A stretch of DNA of 64,000 nt from an uncultured Oscillospiraceae bacterium. Its GTDB lineage: Bacteria > Bacillota > Clostridia > Oscillospirales > Oscillospiraceae. Within the stretch, counting starts at the first letter, position 1. The number at the start of each line of letters is the position of its first letter. The position numbers were made by a program, and so were the translations under genes. The notes beneath the pieces are model-generated. The model was not told the DNA's origin. It saw only the letters and a list, made by a program, of their open reading frames with translations, and ran no database searches. Shown piece by piece: positions 8,225 through 15,727 of this stretch. Location of the stretch: NCBI GenBank assembly GCA_934565655.1, contig CAKTIE010000001.1, forward strand, positions 62,001-126,000, written 5' to 3'.

Positions 8225-8276
8225 ATGGTGTATACACGCACCATATCATTATAAGCCGCTTCCCCGTAAAATACAA
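8225..8276 (-). promoter_or_regulatory. promoter of the 54-aa gene with overlapping inverted repeat
   Basis: On the reverse strand TTGTAT (8276-8271) and TATAAT (8253-8248) are 17 bp apart. Just downstream, ATGGTG at 8225-8230 and CACCAT at 8239-8244 form an inverted repeat around the expected start of transcription, a plausible operator for the divergent HTH protein. Confidence 0.6.
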
Positions 8277-8290
8277 GGGGGAGTGATGTC

Positions 8291-8500
8291 ATGATACGCT
8301 ATGATCCGCTGTGGCGGACGTTGAAAGAGAAAAACATCAGCCAATACCGCCTGATCAAGGACTACGGCATCGACAAGGCGCAGCTGCAGCGTCTCCGCGA
8401 TAACTGCGTGGTCAAGACGGTGATACTGGATACCCTCTGTACGATTTTGGAGTGCCGCATTGAGGATGTGGTGGAATTTGTTCCCGACAATACCAAATAA
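8291..8500 (+). CDS. small XRE/Cro-type helix-turn-helix regulator
   Basis: A 69-residue DNA-binding protein (MIRYDPLWRTLKEKNISQY) with a Cro/CI-like helix-turn-helix at about residues 15-40 and the usual C-terminal ILECRIEDVVEFVPD. It aligns along its whole length with the protein at 46665-46883: MIxYDxLW, SQYxLIKxYG and a Pro-Asp near the end are shared. AGGGGGAGTGATGTC precedes the ATG at 8291. It is divergent from the 54-aa gene and followed at once by a terminator, so it is probably a self-standing repressor. Confidence 0.8.
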   Translation: MIRYDPLWRTLKEKNISQYRLIKDYGIDKAQLQRLRDNCVVKTVILDTLCTILECRIEDVVEFVPDNTK

Positions 8501-8535
8501 AACCAGCGTTTCGCATGATGCGGAACGCTGGTTTT
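8499..8535. terminator. bidirectional terminator between HTH gene and ribF
   Basis: A long imperfect stem AAAACCAGCGTT/AACGCTGGTTTT with an inner CGCAT/ATGCG pair is flanked by A- and T-runs. It serves the HTH gene from the left and ribF from the right. Confidence 0.85.
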
Positions 8536-8538
8536 GTA

Positions 8539-9444
8539 TTACGCCTCGCCTGTTTCCCGGAAGTATGCCCGGGTCTGGGCGACATTTTTTTCGATCTCGT
8601 CCTTCAGCTGCTGGGGGGAGTCGAACTTCTTCTCAGCCCGCAGGCGGCGGCAGAATTCCAGCCGGATGCGCTTGCCGTACAGGTCGCCGTCGAAGTCCAG
8701 CAGGAACGTCTCGATGGACACGTCGGCACTGTCACTGACGGTGGGGCGGGTGCCTACGTTGGTGACTCCGGCGTAGCTGCCGCCGTCCGGCAGATACACC
8801 CGGGTGACGTACACGCCCTTTTCCGGCACCAGCACATGCTCCGGCACCGTGAAGTTGATGGTGGGGATGCCGATGGTGCGGCCGAACCGGAACCCGTGGC
8901 CCACCGTCTGGCTGAGACAGTGGCGGTGGCCCAGAAATACGGCGGCCCGCTCCAGCTCTCCGTCCCGCACCAGCTGGCGGATGTAGGTGGAGCTGACAGT
9001 GATGCCCTCGATCTCCACCTTGGGGATGATGTCGCAGCCCAGCCCCAGTTCACGGCATTTTTCCTGCAAAAGTGCCGGATCACCGGCGTTTTTGTGGCCG
9101 AAATGGTAGTCGTGGCCCGCCACCAGATGCACCGCGCCATAGCGCTTCACCAGCAGCTCGGTGATGAAATCCTCCCACGGCATGGTCATCATCTCGTGGT
9201 CAAAGGGCGCGACGATCACCTGCTCAATGCCGTACAGCCGCTCCATCAGCTCCTGCCGCTCACGGGTGGAGTTGATGAGAGGCACCGGCTTTCCCGTGAC
9301 CACCTCCTTGGGGGGCCGGTCAAAGGTAAAGGCGGCGGGGGTGGCGTCCAGCTGCCGGGCCACCTCCACGGTGCGCCGCAGCAGCGCCCCGTGGCCCCGG
9401 TGTACGCCGTCGAAAAATCCCAATGCGATGACAGTAGGCTTCAT
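8539..9444 (-). CDS. ribF: bifunctional riboflavin kinase / FAD synthetase
   Basis: A 301-residue enzyme that makes FMN and then FAD. The N-terminal adenylyltransferase half has GFFDGVHRGH (nucleotide-binding HxGH) near residue 9 and VSSTYIR near 150. The C-terminal flavokinase half has GRTIGIPTINF, YAGVTNVGTRPT and IETFLLDFDGDLYG. The length is the family norm. It starts 3 bp after the truB stop, the common truB-ribF pairing in Firmicutes, and no FMN riboswitch is present. It is the last gene of this transcript, ended by the hairpin at 8499. Confidence 0.96.
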   Translation of the reverse strand: MKPTVIALGFFDGVHRGHGALLRRTVEVARQLDATPAAFTFDRPPKEVVTGKPVPLINSTRERQELMERLYGIEQVIVAPFDHEMMTMPWEDFITELLVKRYGAVHLVAGHDYHFGHKNAGDPALLQEKCRELGLGCDIIPKVEIEGITVSSTYIRQLVRDGELERAAVFLGHRHCLSQTVGHGFRFGRTIGIPTINFTVPEHVLVPEKGVYVTRVYLPDGGSYAGVTNVGTRPTVSDSADVSIETFLLDFDGDLYGKRIRLEFCRRLRAEKKFDSPQQLKDEIEKNVAQTRAYFRETGEA

Positions 9445-9447
9445 AGT

Positions 9448-10317
9448 TTACGCTCCAAAAAAGTTCTTGATGGATGTCATTTGTCCGTTTTCCAACCGGC
9501 TCAGGCACAGGAAGTCCCCCTCCATGCCGTAGACCCGGTAGGTGCCGTTTTCCAGCGGCGCTTTCACGGTGAAGGTGTTGCCGTTGCGGCACAGCTGCTC
9601 CACCCGGGGATGGGTGATGCGGTATTCCGGATACTGCCGGAACAGGGTGTCCACCGGCCGCAGCAGGGTCTCGCCCTGGGCCTGCACCTCGTCGATGGTG
9701 TGGCTCTCGGCCAGCGTATAGCCCGCGGCCATGGTGCGCCGCAGAGACGCCATGCAGCCGCCGCAGCCCAGCGCCTGCCCGATATCGTGGCACAGGGTGC
9801 GGACGTAGGTGCCCTTGGAGCACCGCACCCGCAGGGTGAATTCGGTGTCCGACAGCTGCTCCAGCAGCTCCAGCCGGTGGATGGTGACGGGGCGGGGCTT
9901 CCGCTCCACCTCCCGGCCCTGTCGGGCCAGATCGTACAGCTTCTGGCCGTTGATCTTGATGGCGGAGTACATGGGCGGGATCTGCTGGATGGCTCCGGTG
10001 AACCGGGGCAGCACCGCCGCTATATCATCTGTCGTAACGGTCACGGGGCGCTCGGCCAGCGTCCGGCCAGAGGTGTCCTGCGTGTCGGTGACAAGGCCCA
10101 GACGCAGCTTGGCGACGTACTCCTTTTCGCCGCTTTCGGCAAAGGAGACGCCGCGTGTGGCCTGTCCCACGAACACCGGCAGCACGCCGGTGGCCATGGG
10201 GTCCAGCGTTCCCGCGTGGCCCACCTTTTTCGTTTTCAGGATGCCCCGCAGCTTGGCGCACACGTCCATGCTGGTCCAGTCCGCGGGCTTGTCGATGATG
10301 ATGATCCCGTTGGCCAT
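9448..10317 (-). CDS. truB: tRNA pseudouridine(55) synthase
   Basis: A 289-residue enzyme that isomerises U55 in the T loop of tRNA. The start MANGIIIIDKPADWTS, the catalytic-Asp motif GHAGTLDPMATGVLP near residue 38, and the later KINGQKLYDLARQG and VRCSKGTYVRTL blocks are diagnostic. GGAAGGAGACACC precedes the ATG. It lies downstream of nrnA and rbfA in the same direction, but 480 bp of repeat-rich DNA separate it from nrnA, breaking an otherwise common rbfA-nrnA-truB-ribF cluster. Confidence 0.96.
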   Translation of the reverse strand: MANGIIIIDKPADWTSMDVCAKLRGILKTKKVGHAGTLDPMATGVLPVFVGQATRGVSFAESGEKEYVAKLRLGLVTDTQDTSGRTLAERPVTVTTDDIAAVLPRFTGAIQQIPPMYSAIKINGQKLYDLARQGREVERKPRPVTIHRLELLEQLSDTEFTLRVRCSKGTYVRTLCHDIGQALGCGGCMASLRRTMAAGYTLAESHTIDEVQAQGETLLRPVDTLFRQYPEYRITHPRVEQLCRNGNTFTVKAPLENGTYRVYGMEGDFLCLSRLENGQMTSIKNFFGA

Positions 10318-10368
10318 GGTGTCTCCTTCCGGTTGTTTTTAGGGGGAGTTTCGTCCCTGCGGGGACGA

Positions 10369-10560
10369 GGTACTTTTGGCCGCTGTCCCAAAAGTACCCA
10401 AAAAGACAGCTTAAACCTGCGGTTTAAGAATCCACCCACGCTATGCTACGCCGTGAGTAGGTGGCTTTGTACCTCGCGGTCGCAGAACATATCCGTTTTC
10501 GCAATGTATGACGAATCGACTTACGTCTTGCGCCGCTGCCGCTCACAGCTGCGACGGTAG
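10369..10560. repeat. intergenic repeat family I, copy B (in gene-free 10318-10797)
   Basis: Second copy of the element at 7804-7996, same orientation. Shared blocks are the leading hairpin with GGCCGCTGTC in its loop, GACAGCTTAAACCTGCGG, AGAATCC-CCCACGCTAT, GTATGACGAATCGACTT and TGCGCCGCTGCCGCTCA. It sits 52 bp before truB, after nrnA. Short stretches between conserved blocks differ completely, so conservation is patchy in the way expected of a structured or protein-bound element rather than a gene. The rest of this 480-bp gap holds two further hairpins (TCGTCCC-TGC-GGGGACGA near 10351, AGGAACC-GGA-GGTTCCT near 10710) and the palindrome at 10737. Confidence 0.8.
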
Positions 10561-10736
10561 CCGCTGAGGCGTTGTTCGTTATTGGCATCAGCGGCAGCGG
10601 CGCTGATGCAGAGACAATCCTGTTGACGAAGCGAAAAGAGAAATTTTGCGTGAACGTGTGGTATGAATTTACAATCTGGTACAAAGTATAGCGCGCCCGG
10701 AAGTGAAGGAACCGGAGGTTCCTTCCGGTGCTTTTG

Positions 10737-10766
10737 CCTACTTTTGCCACTGTAGGCAAAAGTAGG
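10737..10766. repeat. perfect palindrome CCTACTTTTGCC/GGCAAAAGTAGG
   Basis: A 12-bp perfect inverted repeat with a 6-base loop, 32 bp after the nrnA stop codon. It resembles the ACTTTTGG/CCAAAAGT hairpins that begin both family I repeats, and it is followed by a GC clamp (GCGCCGGGGCGC) like the one beside copy A. It has no T-run typical of a terminator. Confidence 0.7.
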
Positions 10767-10797
10767 TCGCGCCGGGGCGCGAAATACCCCTGCCCTC

Positions 10798-11754
10798 TTA
10801 CGCTCCTGTGACCTTCCGGTACGCGGCCAGCACCGCCATGCGCACCTCGTCCAGCGTGCCGTCCACCGTGGCGCCTGCCGCGGCATGATGGCCGCCGCCG
10901 CCCAGAATGCGGCACAGCGCACAGGCGTCCACACGGGGGCCGGTGCGGACGGAGACCTTGATCCGCTCCGCCGTCAGCTCCCGCAGCGTTACGCCGCAGT
11001 CGGTGCCCTCCACCAGCGCCGGGAGGGCGCTCAGCTCCTCGATGTCCGCGTCGGTGGCCTGCATCTCCTGCCGCAGCGCCAGCGGGATCTCCATAATGAC
11101 CACGCGTTCATGGTCAAAAAGCTTCATGTCCGCCACCATGCGGGACTCCATGGCCAGCCGTACCCGGCTCTTGGTGCGGAACAGGGCCTTGTTCACCGCC
11201 GCCACGTCCACCGTGTCCATCAGCGCCGCCGCGATGCGGTGGGTGCGGGCGGTGGTATTGCCGTACTGAAAGCCGCCGCAGTCGGTGCTGACGGCCACAT
11301 ACAGCGGCAGGGCGATGTCCGCCGTCAGGGCGGTCAGGTGCCGGATGATCTCATACACGACCTCGCCGCAGGCGGCGCTGTCCGCCTCCAGACAGGTGTT
11401 GCGGGCAAAGAAGCCCTGGGAGGGATGGTGGTCGATGGCCAGTTCGATGCGCTCCTGATAGGGCTTGGCGTTTTCCGGCAGCAGGCTCACGTCGGCAATG
11501 TCCACGCTGACGATATGCTCGCCCTCCCAGCCCTCCGGCGCCCAGTAGGGGGCGGCGTAGGGCTCATAGGTGGCGGTGATCTCCGGATTGGGCAGCAGGT
11601 ACGCGGTGCGGCCGCAGTCCCGGAGCGCCCGGCACAGGGCCGCCGCGCTGCCGATGGTGTCGCCGTCAGGCCGCACATGGGTCAGCAGCAGCATGTTGTC
11701 CAGCGCCTCCAGATACCCGGCGGCCTCGCGGGCCGTCAACACGGGCCGGTCCAT
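10798..11754 (-). CDS. nrnA: bifunctional oligoribonuclease / pAp phosphatase NrnA
   Basis: A 318-residue DHH-family phosphoesterase that degrades nano-RNAs and 3'-phosphoadenosine 5'-phosphate. Metal motifs are in order: HVRPDGDTIGS near residue 26, VDIAD near 84, the DHHPS signature near 110, STDCGG near 160, and the DHHA1 substrate motif GGGGHHAAAG near 290. The ATG at 11754 is preferred to the GTG one codon earlier for spacing from GGAGG; it overlaps the rbfA stop by one base (TGATG), indicating translational coupling. Confidence 0.93.
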   Translation of the reverse strand: MDRPVLTAREAAGYLEALDNMLLLTHVRPDGDTIGSAAALCRALRDCGRTAYLLPNPEITATYEPYAAPYWAPEGWEGEHIVSVDIADVSLLPENAKPYQERIELAIDHHPSQGFFARNTCLEADSAACGEVVYEIIRHLTALTADIALPLYVAVSTDCGGFQYGNTTARTHRIAAALMDTVDVAAVNKALFRTKSRVRLAMESRMVADMKLFDHERVVIMEIPLALRQEMQATDADIEELSALPALVEGTDCGVTLRELTAERIKVSVRTGPRVDACALCRILGGGGHHAAAGATVDGTLDEVRMAVLAAYRKVTGA

Positions 11755-12137
11755 CACTTGTCCTCCGGCAGCACGATGTCCGCGTTGGCGGGGTTGGCGG
11801 GCTTGACGTGATGCAGCATGTCCAGAATGTGGGCGCCGTGGGCGATGGAATCGTCAGCGAAGAACTGCAGCTCCGGCGTATAGCGCAGCTGCAGCTTCTG
11901 GCCCAGCTCATGGCGCAGATAGCCGCTGGCAGACTTCAGGCCCCGCATCAGATCCTTTTCGTCGGTGCGGTCCATGGCGCTGATGTAGACGCGGGCATAG
12001 CGCAGGTCGCTGGTGGTGTCCACATGGGTGATGGTCAGCAGGGCGTCCGCCACACGGGGATCCTTCACCGTGCGCAGCAGGCCGGACAACTCCCGCTGGA
12101 TCTCCTCGTTGATGCGTCCGATACGGTTGGATGCCAT
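11754..12137 (-). CDS. rbfA: ribosome-binding factor A
   Basis: A 127-residue KH-like protein needed for maturation of the 16S rRNA 5' end in 30S subunits. SNRIGRINEEIQRELSGLL, DPRV and VYISAMD are characteristic. The ATG at 12137 has AAAGGAGCG upstream; an in-frame extension to 12173 lies inside the preceding terminator. It follows infB after 223 bp that contain a structured repeat and a terminator, so part of the operon's transcription may stop before it. Confidence 0.95.
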   Translation of the reverse strand: MASNRIGRINEEIQRELSGLLRTVKDPRVADALLTITHVDTTSDLRYARVYISAMDRTDEKDLMRGLKSASGYLRHELGQKLQLRYTPELQFFADDSIAHGAHILDMLHHVKPANPANADIVLPEDK

Positions 12138-12156
12138 ACTTTCGCTCCTTTCATGG

Positions 12157-12183
12157 AAAAGGGGCGGGCGCACTGCCCGCCCC
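12157..12183 (-). terminator. terminator-like hairpin between infB and rbfA
   Basis: A perfect 9-bp stem GGGGCGGGC/GCCCGCCCC with loop GCACT, followed on the reverse strand by TTTTCC. It would attenuate readthrough from infB into rbfA. Confidence 0.65.
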
Positions 12184-12197
12184 TCATAATATAGTAG

Positions 12198-12358
12198 CCT
12201 CGCAGAGTTCGCGTCCGCAGACGCGAAACAATCAGATCATTTTTCTGACGACATGCGCGTCAGAAAAATTCTTCTCGGCCAGCAAGTGCACCCAACGGGT
12301 GCGCGCAGTCGGCCGTAATCCCTTTTGGCAATGAAATCGTCAGATTTCATGCCAGATT
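12198..12358. repeat. structured intergenic repeat family II, copy 1
   Basis: A 161-bp element lying directly beside the infB stop codon. It is collinear with 17522-17687. Four stems are visible: TTCGCGTC/GACGCGAA (12208-12227), TTTTTCTGACG/CGTCAGAAAAA (12240-12268), a compound stem CGGCC...GGCCG enclosing TGCACCC/GGGTGCG (12276-12315), and ATGAAATC-GTCA-GATTTCAT (about 12332-12351) next to the stop codon. In copy 2 stems 1, 3 and 4 have different bases yet still pair, while CTTCTCGGCC, the GTCA loop and CCTTTTGGCA are unchanged. No reading frame is shared. Confidence 0.85.
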
Positions 12359-12360
12359 CT

Positions 12361-14733
12361 TTACTGGGGGATCTCCTCCATGGTGAAGGCCTCCACGATG
12401 TCGCCTTCCTTGATGTCGTTGTACTTCTCGATGCTCAGGCCGCACTCATAGCCGGACACGACCTCCTTGACGGAGTCCTTGAACCGCTGGAGGGAGGCCA
12501 GCACGCCCTCGTGAATGACGATGCCGTCACGCACCAGACGCACCTGGCAGTCCTTACGCTGCAGCTTGCCGTCCTGCACATAGCAGCCCGCCACGGTGCC
12601 CACGCCGGAGACCTTGTAGGTCTGGCGCACCTCGGCGTGGCCCAGCACCACCTCGCGGTACTTGGGGGCCAGCATGCCCTTCATGGCGGCCTCGATCTCG
12701 TTGATGGCGTCGTAAATGACGCGGTACATCCGCATGTCCACGTTGGCGCGGGCGGCGCTGTCGCGGGCGGCGGCGTCGGGACGGACGTTGAAGCCCACGA
12801 TGATGGCCTGAGAGGTGGAGGCCAGCATCACGTCGGACTCGTTGATGGCGCCGACGCCGCCGTGGATGACACGCACGCGGACCTCGTCGTTGCTGATCTT
12901 CTCCAGGGAAGCCTTCACGGCCTCCACGCTGCCCTGTACGTCGGCCTTGACGATCAGGTTCAGGTTCTTCATCTCACCGGCCTGGATCTGGCTGAACAGA
13001 TCCTCCAGAGAGACCTTGGTGACAGGGGCGTTGGCCTTGGCCTTCTCCTCTGCCTTGCGCTGCTCCACCAGCTCGCGGGCCAGCTTTTCGTCGGCCACGG
13101 CGTTGAAGGTGGCGCCGGCGGAGGGCGCCTCGCTGAGACCCGTGATCTCCACGGGGACGCTGGGGCCTGCCTCGGTCATGCGCTGACCCTTGTCGCCCAC
13201 CATGGCGCGGACGCGGCCCACGGAGGTACCGGCGATGATGATGTCGCCCTGACGCAGGGTGCCGTTCTGCACCAGCAGGGTGGCCACGGGGCCGCGGCCC
13301 TTGTCCAGACGGGCCTCGATGACCGTGCCCTGTGCGGCGCGGTTGGGGTTGGCCTTCAGCTCGCTGACCTCGGCGGTCAGGGTGAGCATTTCCAGCAGGT
13401 TATCCACACCCATACCGGTCTTGGCGGAGATGGGGCACACGATGGTGTCGCCGCCCCACTCCTCGCACACCAGACCGTACTCGGTCAGCTGCTGCTTGAT
13501 GCGCTCGGGGTTGGCTTCCGGCTTATCCATCTTGTTGATGGCTACGATGATGGGGATCTCGGCGGCCTTGGCGTGGTTGATGGACTCCACGGTCTGGGGC
13601 ATGATGCCGTCCTCGGCGGCCACCACCAGAATGGCGATGTCCGTTACCATGGCGCCGCGGGCGCGCATGGAGGTGAAGGCCTCGTGGCCGGGGGTGTCCA
13701 GGAACGTGATGGGCTTGCCGTGGATCTCCACCTGATAGGCGCCGATGTGCTGGGTGATGCCGCCGGCCTCGCCGGAGGCCACATGGGCGTTGCGGATATA
13801 GTCCAGCAGGCTGGTCTTGCCGTGGTCGACGTGGCCCATGACCACCACCACGGGGGCGCGGGGCACCAGCTCCTCGTCCTTGTCCTGGTGGTCATCGATG
13901 AGGCGGTCCTCAATGGTGACGACGACCTCCTTCTCCACCTTGCAGCCCAGCTCCTCGGCGATAATGGCGGCGGTGTCGAAGTCGATCATCTGGCTCAGGG
14001 AGGCCATGACGCCGTTCTTCATCAGGCACTTGACCACCTCTGCGCCGGTCTTTTTCATGCGGCTGGCCAGCTCGCCCACGCTGATCTCGTCGGGGATCTG
14101 CACGGTGACGGGGGTGTTCTTGATGACCTCAAGGCGCAGCTTGCGGAGCCGGTCGGCCTCCTCCTGCTTGCGCTTGTTGGTCATGGGGCCGTTCTGGCGC
14201 TGCTTGTTATTGCGGAACTTCTCCTTGCCCTGCAGCTGATCCTTGTCCCGGCGGCCGCCGCGGCTGCTGCTGCGGTCGGCCATGTCCTGCAGCTTTTCGT
14301 CGTACTTGTCCAGGTTCACGTTGGTGGCCTTGCGGGTATCCACCACCTGCTTCTGGGGCACGCGGGACATGGGCTTCTGGGGCTGGTTGTTCGTATTGTT
14401 ATTGTTGTTATTGCCGTTGCTCTGGGGCTGGGCAGGCTTCGCCTGCTGATTGCCCGGCTTCTGGCCCTGAGGCTGCGCGTTCTGCTGCTTCTTCGGCTCC
14501 GGCTTCTTCTCCTCGGTCTTGGCGCCCTCGGCAAAGATCGTGGCAATGCTGCCGATCTGGTTGTGCTGGGTCAGATACTCAAAAATGAGGCTCAGATCCC
14601 GATCCTCCAGCACCTGCATATGGTTCTTGGGGGTCTCGGCATACTTGGTCAAGATCTCCGTGATGTCCTTTGTGGCGACGCCGAAGTCCTTCGCCACCTC
14701 ATGCACTCTGTATTTGTTTGCTACGCTACCCAA
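12361..14733 (-). CDS. infB: translation initiation factor IF-2
   Basis: A 790-residue GTPase that places initiator tRNA on the 30S subunit. Residues 1-55 are the IF2_N domain, 70-200 a low-complexity Gln/Asn/Lys/Arg linker, and the G domain begins with [16 protein letters not shown] (G1 at 300-307), followed by DTPGHE near 346 and NKMD at 400-403. Domains II, III and the C-terminal fMet-tRNA domain ([18 protein letters not shown]) follow. The start is TTG at 14733 with GATGGAGG 9 bases upstream; no ATG is available near it. It is the largest gene of the rimP operon. Confidence 0.96.
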   Translation of the reverse strand: MGSVANKYRVHEVAKDFGVATKDITEILTKYAETPKNHMQVLEDRDLSLIFEYLTQHNQIGSIATIFAEGAKTEEKKPEPKKQQNAQPQGQKPGNQQAKPAQPQSNGNNNNNNTNNQPQKPMSRVPQKQVVDTRKATNVNLDKYDEKLQDMADRSSSRGGRRDKDQLQGKEKFRNNKQRQNGPMTNKRKQEEADRLRKLRLEVIKNTPVTVQIPDEISVGELASRMKKTGAEVVKCLMKNGVMASLSQMIDFDTAAIIAEELGCKVEKEVVVTIEDRLIDDHQDKDEELVPRAPVVVVMGHVDHGKTSLLDYIRNAHVASGEAGGITQHIGAYQVEIHGKPITFLDTPGHEAFTSMRARGAMVTDIAILVVAAEDGIMPQTVESINHAKAAEIPIIVAINKMDKPEANPERIKQQLTEYGLVCEEWGGDTIVCPISAKTGMGVDNLLEMLTLTAEVSELKANPNRAAQGTVIEARLDKGRGPVATLLVQNGTLRQGDIIIAGTSVGRVRAMVGDKGQRMTEAGPSVPVEITGLSEAPSAGATFNAVADEKLARELVEQRKAEEKAKANAPVTKVSLEDLFSQIQAGEMKNLNLIVKADVQGSVEAVKASLEKISNDEVRVRVIHGGVGAINESDVMLASTSQAIIVGFNVRPDAAARDSAARANVDMRMYRVIYDAINEIEAAMKGMLAPKYREVVLGHAEVRQTYKVSGVGTVAGCYVQDGKLQRKDCQVRLVRDGIVIHEGVLASLQRFKDSVKEVVSGYECGLSIEKYNDIKEGDIVEAFTMEEIPQ

Positions 14734-14785
14734 ATAAAGCCACCTCCATCATAGTAAACGGTGCGCCGCGGCCCACCGCGTGTTG

Positions 14786-15430
14786 TCAACTTTCCTGCTG
14801 CTTTTTCCGAACGCTGCCCTTGCCGCGCTTTACCGGCAGAGATCCGGCAAAGCGGTTTTCCGAACGATGGGCGGCTTTGCGCCGTGTTCCGTCGCCTCGT
14901 CCGCCGCCCCGGCCCGGCTTTTTGAAGCCGTGCTCCGGCGGTTTCGTCCGCCGCTTTGGCTCCTCCTGCCGCGCTGCCGGAGGCTCCGGCGGCTTGTCGC
15001 TGTGAACGCGGCGCTTGCCCTGCCGCAGATTCTTCTCATGCCGTAGCTGCTCGGCCCGGCGCTCCATGGCCCGCTGGGCCTTCACGTCCAGCTGTGCCGC
15101 CGCCGCGCCGTATTTTTCGCCGTCGATGGCCGCCAGCTTCTTTACGATGGCTCCGGCAAAGCCGATCTCCGTCACGGCGCACATGGCCACGCTGGTGCGG
15201 CCCAGCGCCCGGCCCAGGGCGTCCTTATCCGCCGGGATGGTCAGACACAGACACTCGCCTGTCTGGGCGAAGGAGAACGCCCTTCGCTGTGAGGACGGCC
15301 CTGCGTCCTGAGCCACCAGGATCACCCGCGCCTTTCTGGCACGGGCGGCAGCGCCCACCGGCTCCTCGCCGGTCTCCACGCGGCCCGCCTTTTTGGCAAG
15401 GCCCAGCATGGACAATACCTGATCCGTCAT
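14786..15430 (-). CDS. L7Ae-family RNA-binding protein (YlxQ) with long basic tail
   Basis: A 214-residue protein. Residues 1-105 match the L7Ae/L30e/YlxQ RNA-binding fold (VLSMLGLAKKAGRVETGEE, ARVILVAQDAG). The remaining 110 residues are rich in Arg, Lys, Pro and Gly (KKPGRGGGRGDGTRRKAA) and look disordered and RNA-binding. Usual YlxQ proteins are about 100 residues, so the tail is unusual. The ATG overlaps the rnpM stop by 4 bp, and it stands in the standard nusA-ylxR-ylxQ-infB position. The exact RNA partner is not known. Confidence 0.85.
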   Translation of the reverse strand: MTDQVLSMLGLAKKAGRVETGEEPVGAAARARKARVILVAQDAGPSSQRRAFSFAQTGECLCLTIPADKDALGRALGRTSVAMCAVTEIGFAGAIVKKLAAIDGEKYGAAAAQLDVKAQRAMERRAEQLRHEKNLRQGKRRVHSDKPPEPPAARQEEPKRRTKPPEHGFKKPGRGGGRGDGTRRKAAHRSENRFAGSLPVKRGKGSVRKKQQES

Positions 15431-15705
15431 GCTTCGCCGCCCTCCATCTGCGCCTCCAGCGCGTCGTAGACCTCCTCGGGAATGGGTGTCTCCAGCGCGC
15501 GCTCCAGCGCCTTGGACTTGCGGGCCTTTTTCAGGCACGCGATATCGGGACACACATACGCGCCCCGTCCGGAGGCCTTTCCCCTGCCGTCCAGCAGGAT
15601 GCTGCCCTCCGGCGTGCGGACCACCCGCAGCAGCTCTTTTTTATCCTTCATCTCCCGGCAGCCGACACACTGGCGCTGGGGGATCTTCCGGGGCTTGACC
15701 GCCAT
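15427..15705 (-). CDS. rnpM: YlxR/RnpM RNA-binding protein
   Basis: A 92-residue protein of the YlxR family, reported in Bacillus as a modulator of RNase P. The family pattern is visible: PQRQCVGCREMKDKKELLRV near the start, then GRGAYVCPDIACLKKA. The ATG at 15705 follows GAGGAGG by 8 bases; a GTG at 15714 in frame sits on top of that site. It is coupled to the YlxQ gene by a 4-bp overlap and lies 22 bp after nusA. Confidence 0.92.
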   Translation of the reverse strand: MAVKPRKIPQRQCVGCREMKDKKELLRVVRTPEGSILLDGRGKASGRGAYVCPDIACLKKARKSKALERALETPIPEEVYDALEAQMEGGEA

Positions 15706-15727
15706 ACCGGCCACCTCCTCGATGCGA

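Noticed and set aside
10424..10915. A 163-codon frame on the reverse strand between truB and nrnA
   Set aside because: It runs from inside nrnA through palindromes and the family I repeat and has no ribosome-binding site.
12325..14754. An 809-codon open frame antisense to infB
   Set aside because: It is a shadow of the GC-rich infB gene. Its product is a low-complexity His/Gly/Val/Leu chain without domains, and there is no ribosome-binding site.
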